Source of the DNA: Branchiibius cervicis
GTDB lineage: Bacteria > Actinomycetota > Actinomycetes > Actinomycetales > Dermatophilaceae
NCBI RefSeq assembly: GCF_042661605.1
Contig: NZ_JBHSWJ010000002.1
Span: 930,001-994,000, forward strand
Length of the DNA: 64,000 nt
Direction of reading: 5' to 3'
Below, piece after piece: positions 29,324-37,097 of the stretch (the first letter of the stretch is position 1; the number at the start of each line of letters is the position of its first letter). A program made the translations under genes and the position numbers. Under the pieces are notes generated by a model. That model was not told where the DNA came from and made no database searches. It was given only the letters and a program-made list of their open reading frames with translations.

Positions 29324-29515
29324 CGAGGAGCGAGCGCGCAGGTGTCGCGAGCGCAGCGAGGGGCGCCGGAGTGCGAGGTCGAGGAGGTGCAGCGAGGGTT
29401 CTGCGACTGACGAGGAGCGAGCGCGCAGGTGTCGCGAGCGCAGCGAGGGGCGCCGGAGTGCGAGGTCGAGGAGGTGCGGCGAGGGTTCTGCGCCTGACGG
29501 GAGCGAGCGTGCAGG
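29313..29515. repeat. 87-bp direct tandem repeat, about 2.3 copies
   Basis: Copy 1 starts at 29313 (TCTGCGAC), copy 2 at 29400 and a partial, diverged copy 3 (TCTGCGCC) at 29487. Copies 1 and 2 are nearly identical. The unit is purine-rich on the plus strand (GAGGAGCGAGCGCGCAGG, GCGCAGCGAGG). It begins within the last codons of ilvD. No gene is seen between 29324 and 29680 besides this and the ilvB control region. Confidence 0.85.
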
Positions 29516-29622
29516 TGGCTCCGATTCTTGGATCGGGATGCACCGTGAAAGGTGCTTGTGAGGTGAAATGCGTTCCAAAAGGTGTCGAGGCAACTGGGGG
29601 GCAAGCACGGTTTCCCGGATGG

Positions 29623-29638
29623 TGAGATGGTCGTCTCA
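29623..29638. promoter_or_regulatory. Inverted repeat upstream of the ilvBNC promoter (candidate operator)
   Basis: TGAGA-N6-TCTCA, ending 5 bases before a TTGACC -35 box (29644-29649). Possible site for an IclR-type branched-chain amino acid regulator (LtbR/NdgR); the regulator assignment is a guess. Confidence 0.4.
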
Positions 29639-29643
29639 TCATG

Positions 29644-29673
29644 TTGACCCCGAAGCGGGCCGGGGATCACACT
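29644..29673 (+). promoter_or_regulatory. Candidate ilvBNC promoter
   Basis: TTGACC -35 (29644-29649) and a weak CACACT -10 (29668-29673), 18 bases apart. Transcription would begin at or next to the leader-peptide ATG at 29681, so the leader peptide would itself be leaderless. Confidence 0.4.
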
Positions 29674-29680
29674 TACGAAC

Positions 29681-29719
29681 ATGGCACGCATTCTCGTACT
29701 CCGCAGGCGCGCAAGCTGA
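29681..29719 (+). CDS. ilvB leader peptide MARILVLRRRAS
   Basis: Twelve codons with a run Ile-Leu-Val-Leu, ending at the foot of a strong hairpin and followed by a terminator. Ribosome stalling at these codons when Ile-, Leu- or Val-tRNA is scarce would let transcription read into ilvBNC. No Shine-Dalgarno precedes the ATG. It is too short for routine gene finding. Confidence 0.8.
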   Translation: MARILVLRRRAS

Positions 29720-29738
29720 TCCGATCAGCAAGCGCGCC
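29706..29738 (+). promoter_or_regulatory. Attenuator pause hairpin (1:2 type) of ilvBNC
   Basis: GGCGCGC-AA-GCTGATC pairs with GATCAGC-AA-GCGCGCC, about 14 pairs with an AA/AA internal bulge and a tight loop. The 5' arm overlaps the last leader codons and its stop. Confidence 0.7.
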
Positions 29739-29740
29739 TA

Positions 29741-29772
29741 CCCTCACTGCCCCAGCGGCTGAGGGTTTTTTT
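29741..29772 (+). terminator. Attenuator terminator before ilvB
   Basis: CCCTCA pairs with TGAGGG around an inner GCC/GGC stem, followed by a seven-T run at 29766-29772. It is the only clear intrinsic terminator with a long T tract in this neighbourhood and lies 51 bases before the ilvB start. Confidence 0.8.
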
Positions 29773-29823
29773 ATGCCCCGCGAGCGCCATACCGACCTAG
29801 AAGCCCAAGAACAGGTGACCACC

Positions 29824-31710
29824 GTGACGAATGTGCAGGCCCCCAAGGCGGCGACCCGCATCCCGAGCCCGGCGCAGGTGACGCCCTTGCAGCACAAGGC
29901 GCGCGACCGTAGCGCCAGCGATGTCAACCAGCAGCAGCCGGACACCGCGCCCACCCCGCCCATCGAGGTGACGGGCGCCCAGAGTCTGGTCCTGTCGCTG
30001 GAATCGGTCGGTGTCGACACCGTATTCGGCATCCCGGGCGGCGCGATCCTGCCGGCGTACGACCCGCTGCTGGACTCGGTGAAGGTCCGCCACATCCTGG
30101 TCCGTCACGAGCAGGGCGCCGGCCACGCGGCGGAGGGGTACGCCGCTGCCACCGGCAAGGTCGGTGTCTGCATGGCCACCTCCGGCCCGGGTGCCACGAA
30201 CCTGGTCACCGCGATCGCCGACGCGTTCCTGGACTCGGTGCCGATCGTGGCCATCACCGGCCAGGTGAACTCCAAGACCATCGGGACCGACGCCTTCCAG
30301 GAGGCCGACATCCGCGGCATCACAATGCCGGTCACCAAACACAACTTCCTGATCACCAACGCCGACGAGATCCCATCCGCGATCGCCGCGGCGTTCCACA
30401 TCGCATCGACCGGCCGACCCGGCCCGGTCCTGGTGGACATCAGCAAGGACGCCCTGACGGCCAAGACCACCTTCTCCTGGCCGCCGCAGGTGGATCTGCC
30501 GGGCTACCGCCCGGTGACGCGTCCGCACCCCAAGCAGATCAAGGCGGCCGCGGAGATGATCCGTGCCGCGAAGAAGCCGGTCCTCTACATCGGGGGAGGA
30601 GCGATCCGCTCGGGGGCCAGCGAGTCTCTGAAGGAGCTCGTGGAGCTCACCCAGATCCCGCTGGTGACGACGCTGATGGCGCGCGGCGCCGTGCCGGACA
30701 CCCACCCGTTGCATCTCGGGATGCCCGGGATGCACGGGTCGGTTCCGGCGGTGACCGCATTGCAGAAGGCGGACCTGCTGATCACTCTCGGTGCCCGGTT
30801 CGATGACCGGGTGACCGGTGACCTCGCGTCCTTCGCGCCCGGGGCGAAGGTGATCCACGCCGACATCGACCCGGCCGAGATCAGTAAGAACCGCCAGGCC
30901 GACGTGCCGATCGTCGGTGACATCGACGAGGTCGTGCGGGAGCTGATCGCTGCGCTCAAGGATGACGTCGACCCCGCCCGCTACACCGCCTGGCGGGAGC
31001 GGACCACGGGATGGAAGCGCGACTTCCCGGTGGGTTACACCACACCGGAGGAAGGTCTGTCACCCCAGTACGTCATCGAACGCATCGGCGCCCTCACCGG
31101 CCCGGACGCGACGTACGTTGCGGGTGTCGGTCAGCATCAGATGTGGGCCGCCCAGTTCGTCGACTACGAACGACCCAACTCGTGGTTGAACTCCGGCGGA
31201 GCGGGCACCATGGGCTACTCGGTGCCCGCCGCGATGGGCGCCAAGACCGCTGAACCGGACCGCACGGTCTGGGCGATCGACGGTGACGGCTGCTTCCAGA
31301 TGACCAACCAGGAGCTCGCGACCTGCGTCATCAACAACATCCCGATCAAGGTCGCGATCATCAACAACTCCAGCCTCGGCATGGTGCGCCAGTGGCAGAC
31401 GCTGTTCTACAACGAGCGCTACTCCAACACCGACCTGCACACCGCGATCGGTGCCCGGGTCCCGGACTTCGTGAAGCTGGCCGATGCGTACGGTTGTGTC
31501 GGGCTGAGGTGCGAACGTCCCGAGGACGTCGATGCCACGATCCAGAAGGCGTTGGAGATCAACGACGTCCCGGTCGTCATCGACTTCGTCGTCGAGCGCG
31601 ACGCCATGGTGTGGCCGATGGTGCCGGCCGGCGTCAGCAACGACATGGTCACCGTGGCCCGCTCGATGGCCCCGGTGTGGGACCGCGAATCCGAAGGTGA
31701 GGACGACTGA
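29824..31710 (+). CDS. ilvB: Acetolactate synthase large subunit
   Basis: 628 residues from the GTG. ThDP/FAD enzyme for the first common step of Val, Leu and Ile synthesis. Visible: SVGVDTVFGIPGGAILPAYD, LVRHEQGAGHAAEGYAAATG with the cofactor-activating Glu, FAD-domain LGMPGMHGSVPA and the ThDP/Mg motif GDGCFQMTNQELAT with the NN before SSLGMVRQWQ. The GTG at 29824 is chosen because AGGTGA lies five bases ahead. An in-frame ATG at 29773 directly abuts the terminator T run with no room for a ribosome site. First gene of ilvBNC, under leader attenuation. Confidence 0.95.
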   Translation: MTNVQAPKAATRIPSPAQVTPLQHKARDRSASDVNQQQPDTAPTPPIEVTGAQSLVLSLESVGVDTVFGIPGGAILPAYDPLLDSVKVRHILVRHEQGAGHAAEGYAAATGKVGVCMATSGPGATNLVTAIADAFLDSVPIVAITGQVNSKTIGTDAFQEADIRGITMPVTKHNFLITNADEIPSAIAAAFHIASTGRPGPVLVDISKDALTAKTTFSWPPQVDLPGYRPVTRPHPKQIKAAAEMIRAAKKPVLYIGGGAIRSGASESLKELVELTQIPLVTTLMARGAVPDTHPLHLGMPGMHGSVPAVTALQKADLLITLGARFDDRVTGDLASFAPGAKVIHADIDPAEISKNRQADVPIVGDIDEVVRELIAALKDDVDPARYTAWRERTTGWKRDFPVGYTTPEEGLSPQYVIERIGALTGPDATYVAGVGQHQMWAAQFVDYERPNSWLNSGGAGTMGYSVPAAMGAKTAEPDRTVWAIDGDGCFQMTNQELATCVINNIPIKVAIINNSSLGMVRQWQTLFYNERYSNTDLHTAIGARVPDFVKLADAYGCVGLRCERPEDVDATIQKALEINDVPVVIDFVVERDAMVWPMVPAGVSNDMVTVARSMAPVWDRESEGEDD

Positions 31711-32222
31711 TGGCCAAGCACACGCTCTCGGTGCTGGTGGAGAACAAACCCGGTGTGCTCGCCCGGATCGCCGGGCTGATCTCCCGCCGTGGCTTCAACA
31801 TCGACTCGCTCGCGGTGGGCGAGACCGAGCACACCGAGATCTCCCGGATGACAATCGTCGTGGACGTCGACGAGCTGGTCCTGGAGCAGGTCATCAAACA
31901 GCTCAACAAGCTGGTCGAGGTCCTCAAGGTCGTCGAGCTGGAACCCGACGCCGCCGTGCAACGCCAGATCGTGTTGATCAAGGTGCGCGCCGACGGTACG
32001 ACGCGTGGCCAGATCCTGGAGTTGACCCAGATGTTCCGTTGCAACGTCGTCGACGTCACCGCCGACTCGGTCGTCATCGAAGCGACCGGGGCGCCGAACA
32101 AGCTGATCGCATTGCTTGAGGTCCTCGAGCCGTACGGCGTGAAGGAACTCGTCCAGTCCGGCCTGGTGGCCGTCGGGCGAGGCACGCGATCCATCACCGA
32201 CCGCGCTCGCAAGAGCGCGTGA
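31710..32222 (+). CDS. ilvN: Acetolactate synthase small (regulatory) subunit
   Basis: 170 residues. The N-terminal ACT domain (MAKHTLSVLVENKPGVLARI, RRGFNIDSLAVGETEHTEIS) binds valine for feedback inhibition. The C-terminal domain (RGQILELTQMFRCNVVDVTA) activates the large subunit. The ATG overlaps the ilvB stop (TGATG). ilvC follows directly. Confidence 0.96.
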   Translation: MAKHTLSVLVENKPGVLARIAGLISRRGFNIDSLAVGETEHTEISRMTIVVDVDELVLEQVIKQLNKLVEVLKVVELEPDAAVQRQIVLIKVRADGTTRGQILELTQMFRCNVVDVTADSVVIEATGAPNKLIALLEVLEPYGVKELVQSGLVAVGRGTRSITDRARKSA

Positions 32223-32254
32223 ACCACCTAACCAACACCAAGGAGTACCAAGCT

Positions 32255-33283
32255 GTGGCTGAAATGTTCTACGACGACGACGCCGATCTGTCGGTGATCC
32301 AGGGCCGCAAGGTCGCGATCATCGGTTACGGCAGCCAGGGCCACGCGCACGCCCTCAACCTGCGCGACTCGGGCGTCGACGTCCGGGTCGGTCTGCGGGA
32401 GGGCTCCAAATCTGCCGAGAAGGCGCAGGCCGAGGGGCTGCGCGTCGTACCCGTCGCCCAGGCGGCGCAGGAAGCCGATGTCATCATGATCCTGGCCCCC
32501 GACCAGGTGCAGCGGATCCTGTACAAGGAGGACATCGAGCCCAACCTGCAGCCGGGTGACGCGCTGTTCTTCGCGCACGGCTTCAACATCCGTTTCGGCT
32601 ACATCACCCCGCCCGAGGGTGTCGACGTCGCGATGGTCGCGCCCAAGGCTCCGGGCCACACCGTTCGCCGCGAATTCGTCGACGGCCGAGGTATTCCCGA
32701 CATCGTGGCCGTGGAGCAGGACGCCTCCGGCAAGGCCTGGGACCTCGCGTTGTCCTACGCCAAGGCGATCGGCGGCACCCGCGCCGGCGTCATCAAGACC
32801 ACCTTCACCGAGGAGACCGAGACCGACCTGTTCGGTGAGCAGTCGGTCCTCTGCGGTGGCGTGTCGCACCTGGTCCAGGCCGGGTTCGAGGTGCTCACGG
32901 AGGCCGGTTACCAGCCGGAGATCGCCTACTTCGAGGTGCTGCACGAGCTCAAGCTGATCGTCGACCTGATGTGGGAGGGCGGTATCGCCAAGCAGCGCTG
33001 GTCGATCTCCGATACGGCCGAGTACGGCGACTACGTCTCCGGTCCCCGCGTCATCGACGCCGGCGTGAAGGAGCGGATGGAGGGCGTGCTCGCCGACATC
33101 CGCAGCGGTGCCTTCGCCGAACGGTTCATCGCCGATCAGGATGCCGGTGCGCCGGAGTTCCTGAAGCTGCGTGAAGCCGAGGCCGGTCACCCGATCGAGG
33201 CCACCGGTAAGAAGCTGCGCTCGCACTTCTCCTGGTCCGGCAGCCGCGACGAGGACTACGTCGAAGGCTCGGCAGCTCGCTGA
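32255..33283 (+). CDS. ilvC: Ketol-acid reductoisomerase (class I)
   Basis: 342 residues, NADP-dependent. KVAIIGYGSQGHAHALNLRD is the dinucleotide fold; GLREGSKSAEKA supplies the phosphate-binding Arg/Ser loop. Metal and substrate residues lie in FAHGFNIRFGYITPPEGVDV, VAPKAPGHTVR and EVLHELKLIVDLMWEGG. The GTG at 32255 is preceded by AAGGAG (32240-32245). A longer frame from 32219 overlaps ilvN and lacks this site. Last gene of ilvBNC; a strong hairpin follows. Confidence 0.96.
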   Translation: MAEMFYDDDADLSVIQGRKVAIIGYGSQGHAHALNLRDSGVDVRVGLREGSKSAEKAQAEGLRVVPVAQAAQEADVIMILAPDQVQRILYKEDIEPNLQPGDALFFAHGFNIRFGYITPPEGVDVAMVAPKAPGHTVRREFVDGRGIPDIVAVEQDASGKAWDLALSYAKAIGGTRAGVIKTTFTEETETDLFGEQSVLCGGVSHLVQAGFEVLTEAGYQPEIAYFEVLHELKLIVDLMWEGGIAKQRWSISDTAEYGDYVSGPRVIDAGVKERMEGVLADIRSGAFAERFIADQDAGAPEFLKLREAEAGHPIEATGKKLRSHFSWSGSRDEDYVEGSAAR

Positions 33284-34953
33284 GCCACCGCTCGTAGCGG
33301 CCGTCTGCCACCCTCCGCGGTGGCAGACGGCCGCACTGCGTTGAGGTGCCTGACGGCGGGCAGGGCGACGATCGGGGTCGCGGCGATGCCGTTGAACCCG
33401 TTGGCCGTGACGGCGGTGTACGCGCCCATCGTCGGGCTGACGATACGGTCGCCGGGTTCAAGGGGCGGCAGCATGATGCCGGCGGCGACGACATCGATGG
33501 AGTCGCACGTCGGGCCGGCGAGGACCGAGGTCGCCATACTGCCCCATACCGGCGGGCGCATCGGCGGTCGCAGGCCTTCCTGCAGGACGTTGCTGTACGA
33601 GCCGTGCACCCCGTCGTCGAGGTAGTACCACGGCTGTCCGTTCCGTTCCGCGGAGCCGACGACGCCGCAGACCAGGGTCATGGCCTCGGCGGCCAGGAAG
33701 CGCCCCGGCTCCGCGATGACGCGCAACCCGGGCAGGTGCGGCGCGAGCAACGGGGTGATCGTCGCCGCTATCGCGTCGATCGAGGGCACCGGCCGGTCGT
33801 AGGCGACCGGGAAACCGCCGCCGATGTCCAGGGTGGTCATCGGCACCCGGTCGGACAATTCCTCCATCAGGTCGAGTGCAGCGGTGACGGCCGCGGCGTA
33901 CGCAGCGACATCGCACTGCTGGCTGCCGACGTGGAAGGTGAGTCCATCGACCGTCAGACCGGCTTCGTGGGCGGCGAGTACGAGGTCGCGGGCAAGGGCT
34001 CGGGAGGCGCCGAACTTCGCCGACAGGTCGATCTGCGCCGCACTGCTGTCCACGGCTAGCCGGATCAGGACGGACACGTCGTACTGCGCGAGCTTGTCCA
34101 CTTCTCCGGCTGCGTCGACCACGAAGGTGCGCACTCCGCACCCGACGGCGTACCGGATGTCCGCCGGCGATTTGACCGGGTGGGTGTAGAGGATCCGTGA
34201 GGCATCCACATGCCGGTCGAGCAGGGCGTCCAGTTCGCGCACGCTCGCCACCTCGAACGATGCGCCGCAACCGATCAGGGTTTCGATGATCGCCTCGTGC
34301 GGATTGGCCTTCAACGCGTAGTGGATGTCGGCGTACGGCAGCGCGCGGCGCAGCTCGCCGTAACGACGGGCGACCGCATCCGGCTCGAGGAACAAGACGG
34401 GAGTCCCCTGCAGCGCAAGGGCTTTCGCGACCGCCGGCCGCGCCAGGAACGCGTCCGGCGACAGGTCGGACGGAGCTTGAGCAGGATGGACGGCCCGCAC
34501 CAACTCCACGCGGCGGTGCCGCCAGCCGAACTTCACGGTCAGCAGGTACGACGCCCCGGCCACGCTCCAGAACACCGCATCCGCGGCGTAACTACCGGTA
34601 AGGACGCCCCACCCGGTGCTGTGCAGCCCCAGGATCGCTGCCGTCATGAGAGCCGGCCGGATCAGCAGGCTGTCGAAGACCTCCGCCGGGCCGAACTCGG
34701 CGCCCAGCAGCAGGACGGTGCGCTGCGCCCGCCGCAGCAGGTTCGGATTCTGCGGAGTCTGCTCGCGCCAGACCGACACGGTGAGGTAGCCATAGAAGCC
34801 GAGGTTCTCCGCGACGGTGACGATGCCTGCGAGGAGCCATGGTGACTGCGTCCATTGGGTGCCGAGCCACCATCCGGCGAACATGCCCGCCAACGCGAGC
34901 AGTTCGGCTGGCAGGTAACGCCGGACGATTGTCCTGATGCGATGCGTGGTCAC
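33256..34953 (-). CDS. Membrane-anchored type III PLP decarboxylase-like protein (fusion)
   Basis: 565 residues from the GTG at 34953. Residues 1-150 form a membrane domain with about four spans (LPAELLALAGMFAGWWLGTQ, SPWLLAGIVTVAENLGFYGY, LLIRPALMTAAILGLHST, AADAVFWSVAGASYLLTV). From about 185 the sequence is a fold-type III PLP enzyme like ornithine/diaminopimelate decarboxylase: PLP Lys 215 in HYALKANPHE, FHVGSQ, TLDIGGGFPVAYD, IAEPGRFLAAEA, DDGVHGSYSNVL and the catalytic Cys in GPTCDSIDVVA. The last 30 residues are encoded in a terminator hairpin and overlap ilvC by 28 bases, so the real C-terminus may differ. Substrate unknown. It lies 17 bases after the acyltransferase gene. Confidence 0.82.
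   Translation of the reverse strand: MTTHRIRTIVRRYLPAELLALAGMFAGWWLGTQWTQSPWLLAGIVTVAENLGFYGYLTVSVWREQTPQNPNLLRRAQRTVLLLGAEFGPAEVFDSLLIRPALMTAAILGLHSTGWGVLTGSYAADAVFWSVAGASYLLTVKFGWRHRRVELVRAVHPAQAPSDLSPDAFLARPAVAKALALQGTPVLFLEPDAVARRYGELRRALPYADIHYALKANPHEAIIETLIGCGASFEVASVRELDALLDRHVDASRILYTHPVKSPADIRYAVGCGVRTFVVDAAGEVDKLAQYDVSVLIRLAVDSSAAQIDLSAKFGASRALARDLVLAAHEAGLTVDGLTFHVGSQQCDVAAYAAAVTAALDLMEELSDRVPMTTLDIGGGFPVAYDRPVPSIDAIAATITPLLAPHLPGLRVIAEPGRFLAAEAMTLVCGVVGSAERNGQPWYYLDDGVHGSYSNVLQEGLRPPMRPPVWGSMATSVLAGPTCDSIDVVAAGIMLPPLEPGDRIVSPTMGAYTAVTANGFNGIAATPIVALPAVRHLNAVRPSATAEGGRRPLRAVAQRAAEPST
33297..33334. terminator. Hairpin between ilvC and the convergent PLP gene
   Basis: Perfect 16-bp stem (GCGGCCGTCTGCCACC and its complement) with a 6-base loop and no T tract. 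It lies just after ilvC and inside the 3' end of the minus-strand gene, so it can serve both directions. Confidence 0.65.
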
Positions 34954-34970
34954 ACCTGCAGGAGGCGCGA

Positions 34971-36956
34971 TCAGCTCACCGAAATACCAGTGACCTTCTC
35001 CAGCGTGGGCATGATCCAGTTCCAAAAGAGCCTGGCGCCGTCGATCGTGTAGTGCACCCCGTCGCTTCGGACCTGCACACCGTCGACCTTCAACGTGGGA
35101 GTGCCGTCGGGACACAACGTGCTGGCGACATCGAAGATGTGGACCTGTTGCGGATGCTGCGCGGCGAAGTCGTCGAGGATCTTGTTGACCGCCGTCGCGC
35201 GGGCGGGATCGTTGCGGTTGGGGGCCATGTTCTGGCCGTTGACGACGTAGCTGGGCTGGGCGTAGCAGGGCACGTTGGGGATGACGACCTTGGTCGAGCC
35301 CAGTTTGCTCAGGCCCAGGTTCAGTCGCGAGGTCAGATAGCTGGCGTATTCCGGCGAGCCGACCTTGAGGGTCTTGCCGTCGACCACGTGGTCGAAGACT
35401 TCCCACCCGCCCAGTGACCACAGGATCACGTTGGGTTGTTTGCTCGCGACGTCGGCGGGCCACTTGGCGAACACGTCCTGGCACTGGCTCGGGTCGGGTT
35501 TCTGGTCGACGCCGTTGACCGCGATGTGCTGCTGCGCCGTCCCGCAGCCGAAGATGACGTCACCGGTGACCTGGACGCGGGGCCACTCCTTCTGATCGAA
35601 GGCATACCCCAGGGAGAACCCCACGGAGTCACCGAGCACAAGCACCTTGATCGCCGCGTCGGGGTTGGTCGTGCCCATATCCGATCGTTGCCCGGCTTTG
35701 GCGGTCCCGATCAGGCTGGCGGTGGCCGCGGGCGTCAGGGCGAGCGTGATCGCGGCGGCGACCGGCAGGCACAGCCAGCCCACCGTGATCGCTGCCTTGC
35801 GCCCGATCAGCGGCTTCAGGCCACGGCGGCGGATCGGTTGCTCGAGTGCGTAGAACGACAGCGCACCGAGCGCGAACGAGATCGCGAACTCGGTGACGAA
35901 CAGCACCGGACCGGTGAGGGCGGTGTGCTTCATGAGCAGGAATACCGGCCAGTGGTACAGGTAGAGACCGTAGGAGATCTTGCCGATCCAGGCCCACGGT
36001 GCGAAGCCGAACAGCCTGGCGAACGGGCCGTCCTGGTTCAGCTCGACGCTGGCGATCAACGCGCAGGTGCCCAGCACGAACACGAAGAACCCGCCGCCGT
36101 AGGTGAAGAACTGATCCTCGCCGAAGGTGAGGAACCACACCACCATCACGGCAAAGCCGACCCCGCCGATGAGGGTCATCAAGCGGGTCCGTTGTTGCGC
36201 CGTACGTCGGCTGATCAGGGTCATCCCGCAGGCCAGCGCCGAGCCCAGCAGAAGGTCCTGCGCGCGTGTGTCCGTGCCGTAGTACACCCGGGACGGGTCC
36301 TCGCCGGGCACGTACAGAACCCACATCCACAGTGCGGACAGAACGGCCAGCCCCACCAGGGCACCGGTGATGTACCGCAGGTTGGCGCGGGTCAGGGCGA
36401 TCAGGCCGATCAGGAGCATGGGCAGGATCAGGTAGAACTGTTCCTCGATCGCCAGCGTCCACATGTGCCGGTACGGCGAGGGGTCACCGAACTGCGCGAA
36501 GTAGGAATCCCCGGTGGCGATGAACCGCCAGTTCGCGACATAGAAGATCGTCGCCAGACCGTCGCCACGCATACTGGCGACCGCTTCGTCGGACAGGACC
36601 CGCGGGCAGACCGCCGCGATCGCGATGACGGCGGCGATCAGTCCGGGCAGCAGCCGGCGGGCGCGGCGTACGTAGAAGGCGACGAGGTCGATCGAGCCCC
36701 AGGTCCAGTCCTCCTTGATCAGCAGCCCGGCGATCAGGTAACCGGACAGCACGAAGAAGACGTCGACCGAGAAGAATCCGCCACGCGGCTGCTGGCTGGT
36801 GGCGTGGTAGATCATCACCAGCACGATGGCCAGCGCGCGAATGCCGTCCAGGGCGGGGCGGTGGTTGCGTACCGGCCGCTCGGCGGCCGCTCGATGGGCG
36901 CCGGGCGTCGAAGACACGTCACCTGTCACGGGTGAGGTCGGCGCTGTGCTGGTCAT
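34971..36956 (-). CDS. OafA/YrhL-family acyltransferase with C-terminal SGNH domain
   Basis: 661 residues. Residues about 35-400 are the multi-span acyltransferase-3 domain: ALDGIRALAIVLVMIYHATS with the catalytic His, FFSVDVFFVLSGYLIAGLLI, RRARRLLPGL, HMWTLAIEEQFYLILPMLL and KISYGLYLYHWPVFLLM. From about 430 an extracytoplasmic SGNH hydrolase-like domain follows, with VLVLGDSVGFSLGYAFD (Ser) and a late DGVHYTIDGARLFW (Asp/His). Such proteins O-acetylate cell-wall or envelope glycans. ATG at 36956 chosen. It shares a transcript with the PLP fusion gene downstream. Confidence 0.88.
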   Translation of the reverse strand: MTSTAPTSPVTGDVSSTPGAHRAAAERPVRNHRPALDGIRALAIVLVMIYHATSQQPRGGFFSVDVFFVLSGYLIAGLLIKEDWTWGSIDLVAFYVRRARRLLPGLIAAVIAIAAVCPRVLSDEAVASMRGDGLATIFYVANWRFIATGDSYFAQFGDPSPYRHMWTLAIEEQFYLILPMLLIGLIALTRANLRYITGALVGLAVLSALWMWVLYVPGEDPSRVYYGTDTRAQDLLLGSALACGMTLISRRTAQQRTRLMTLIGGVGFAVMVVWFLTFGEDQFFTYGGGFFVFVLGTCALIASVELNQDGPFARLFGFAPWAWIGKISYGLYLYHWPVFLLMKHTALTGPVLFVTEFAISFALGALSFYALEQPIRRRGLKPLIGRKAAITVGWLCLPVAAAITLALTPAATASLIGTAKAGQRSDMGTTNPDAAIKVLVLGDSVGFSLGYAFDQKEWPRVQVTGDVIFGCGTAQQHIAVNGVDQKPDPSQCQDVFAKWPADVASKQPNVILWSLGGWEVFDHVVDGKTLKVGSPEYASYLTSRLNLGLSKLGSTKVVIPNVPCYAQPSYVVNGQNMAPNRNDPARATAVNKILDDFAAQHPQQVHIFDVASTLCPDGTPTLKVDGVQVRSDGVHYTIDGARLFWNWIMPTLEKVTGISVS

Positions 36957-37040
36957 AGCTACACCATGGTAAGTGGCGCAGGCCACAACCGGCGCCCGGT
37001 GCGGGACACTGCCGCCGGCACGTTCGGGAGGTCAGCACGT

Positions 37041-37057
37041 GTCTCTTATGACGAGAC
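37041..37057. promoter_or_regulatory. Inverted repeat upstream of leuB (candidate operator)
   Basis: GTCTC-N7-GAGAC, 41 bases before the leuB ATG. It has the same TCTC/GAGA core as the repeat before ilvB. No gene lies between 36957 and 37097. Confidence 0.4.
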
Positions 37058-37085
37058 CTGAATATCGAATGGCAAGACGGAGTCC

Positions 37086-37091
37086 TAGGCT
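37086..37091 (+). promoter_or_regulatory. -10 box of leuB (leaderless)
   Basis: TAGGCT, six bases before the ATG at 37098; no Shine-Dalgarno in register. Confidence 0.45.
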
Positions 37092-37097
37092 GGAAGC

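Noticed and set aside
29313..29515. Tandem repeat as a CRISPR
   Set aside because: The units are contiguous, 87 bp, without spacers.
28265..29608. 447-codon minus-strand ORF
   Set aside because: Antisense to ilvD and then reads through the tandem repeat; composition is shadow-like.
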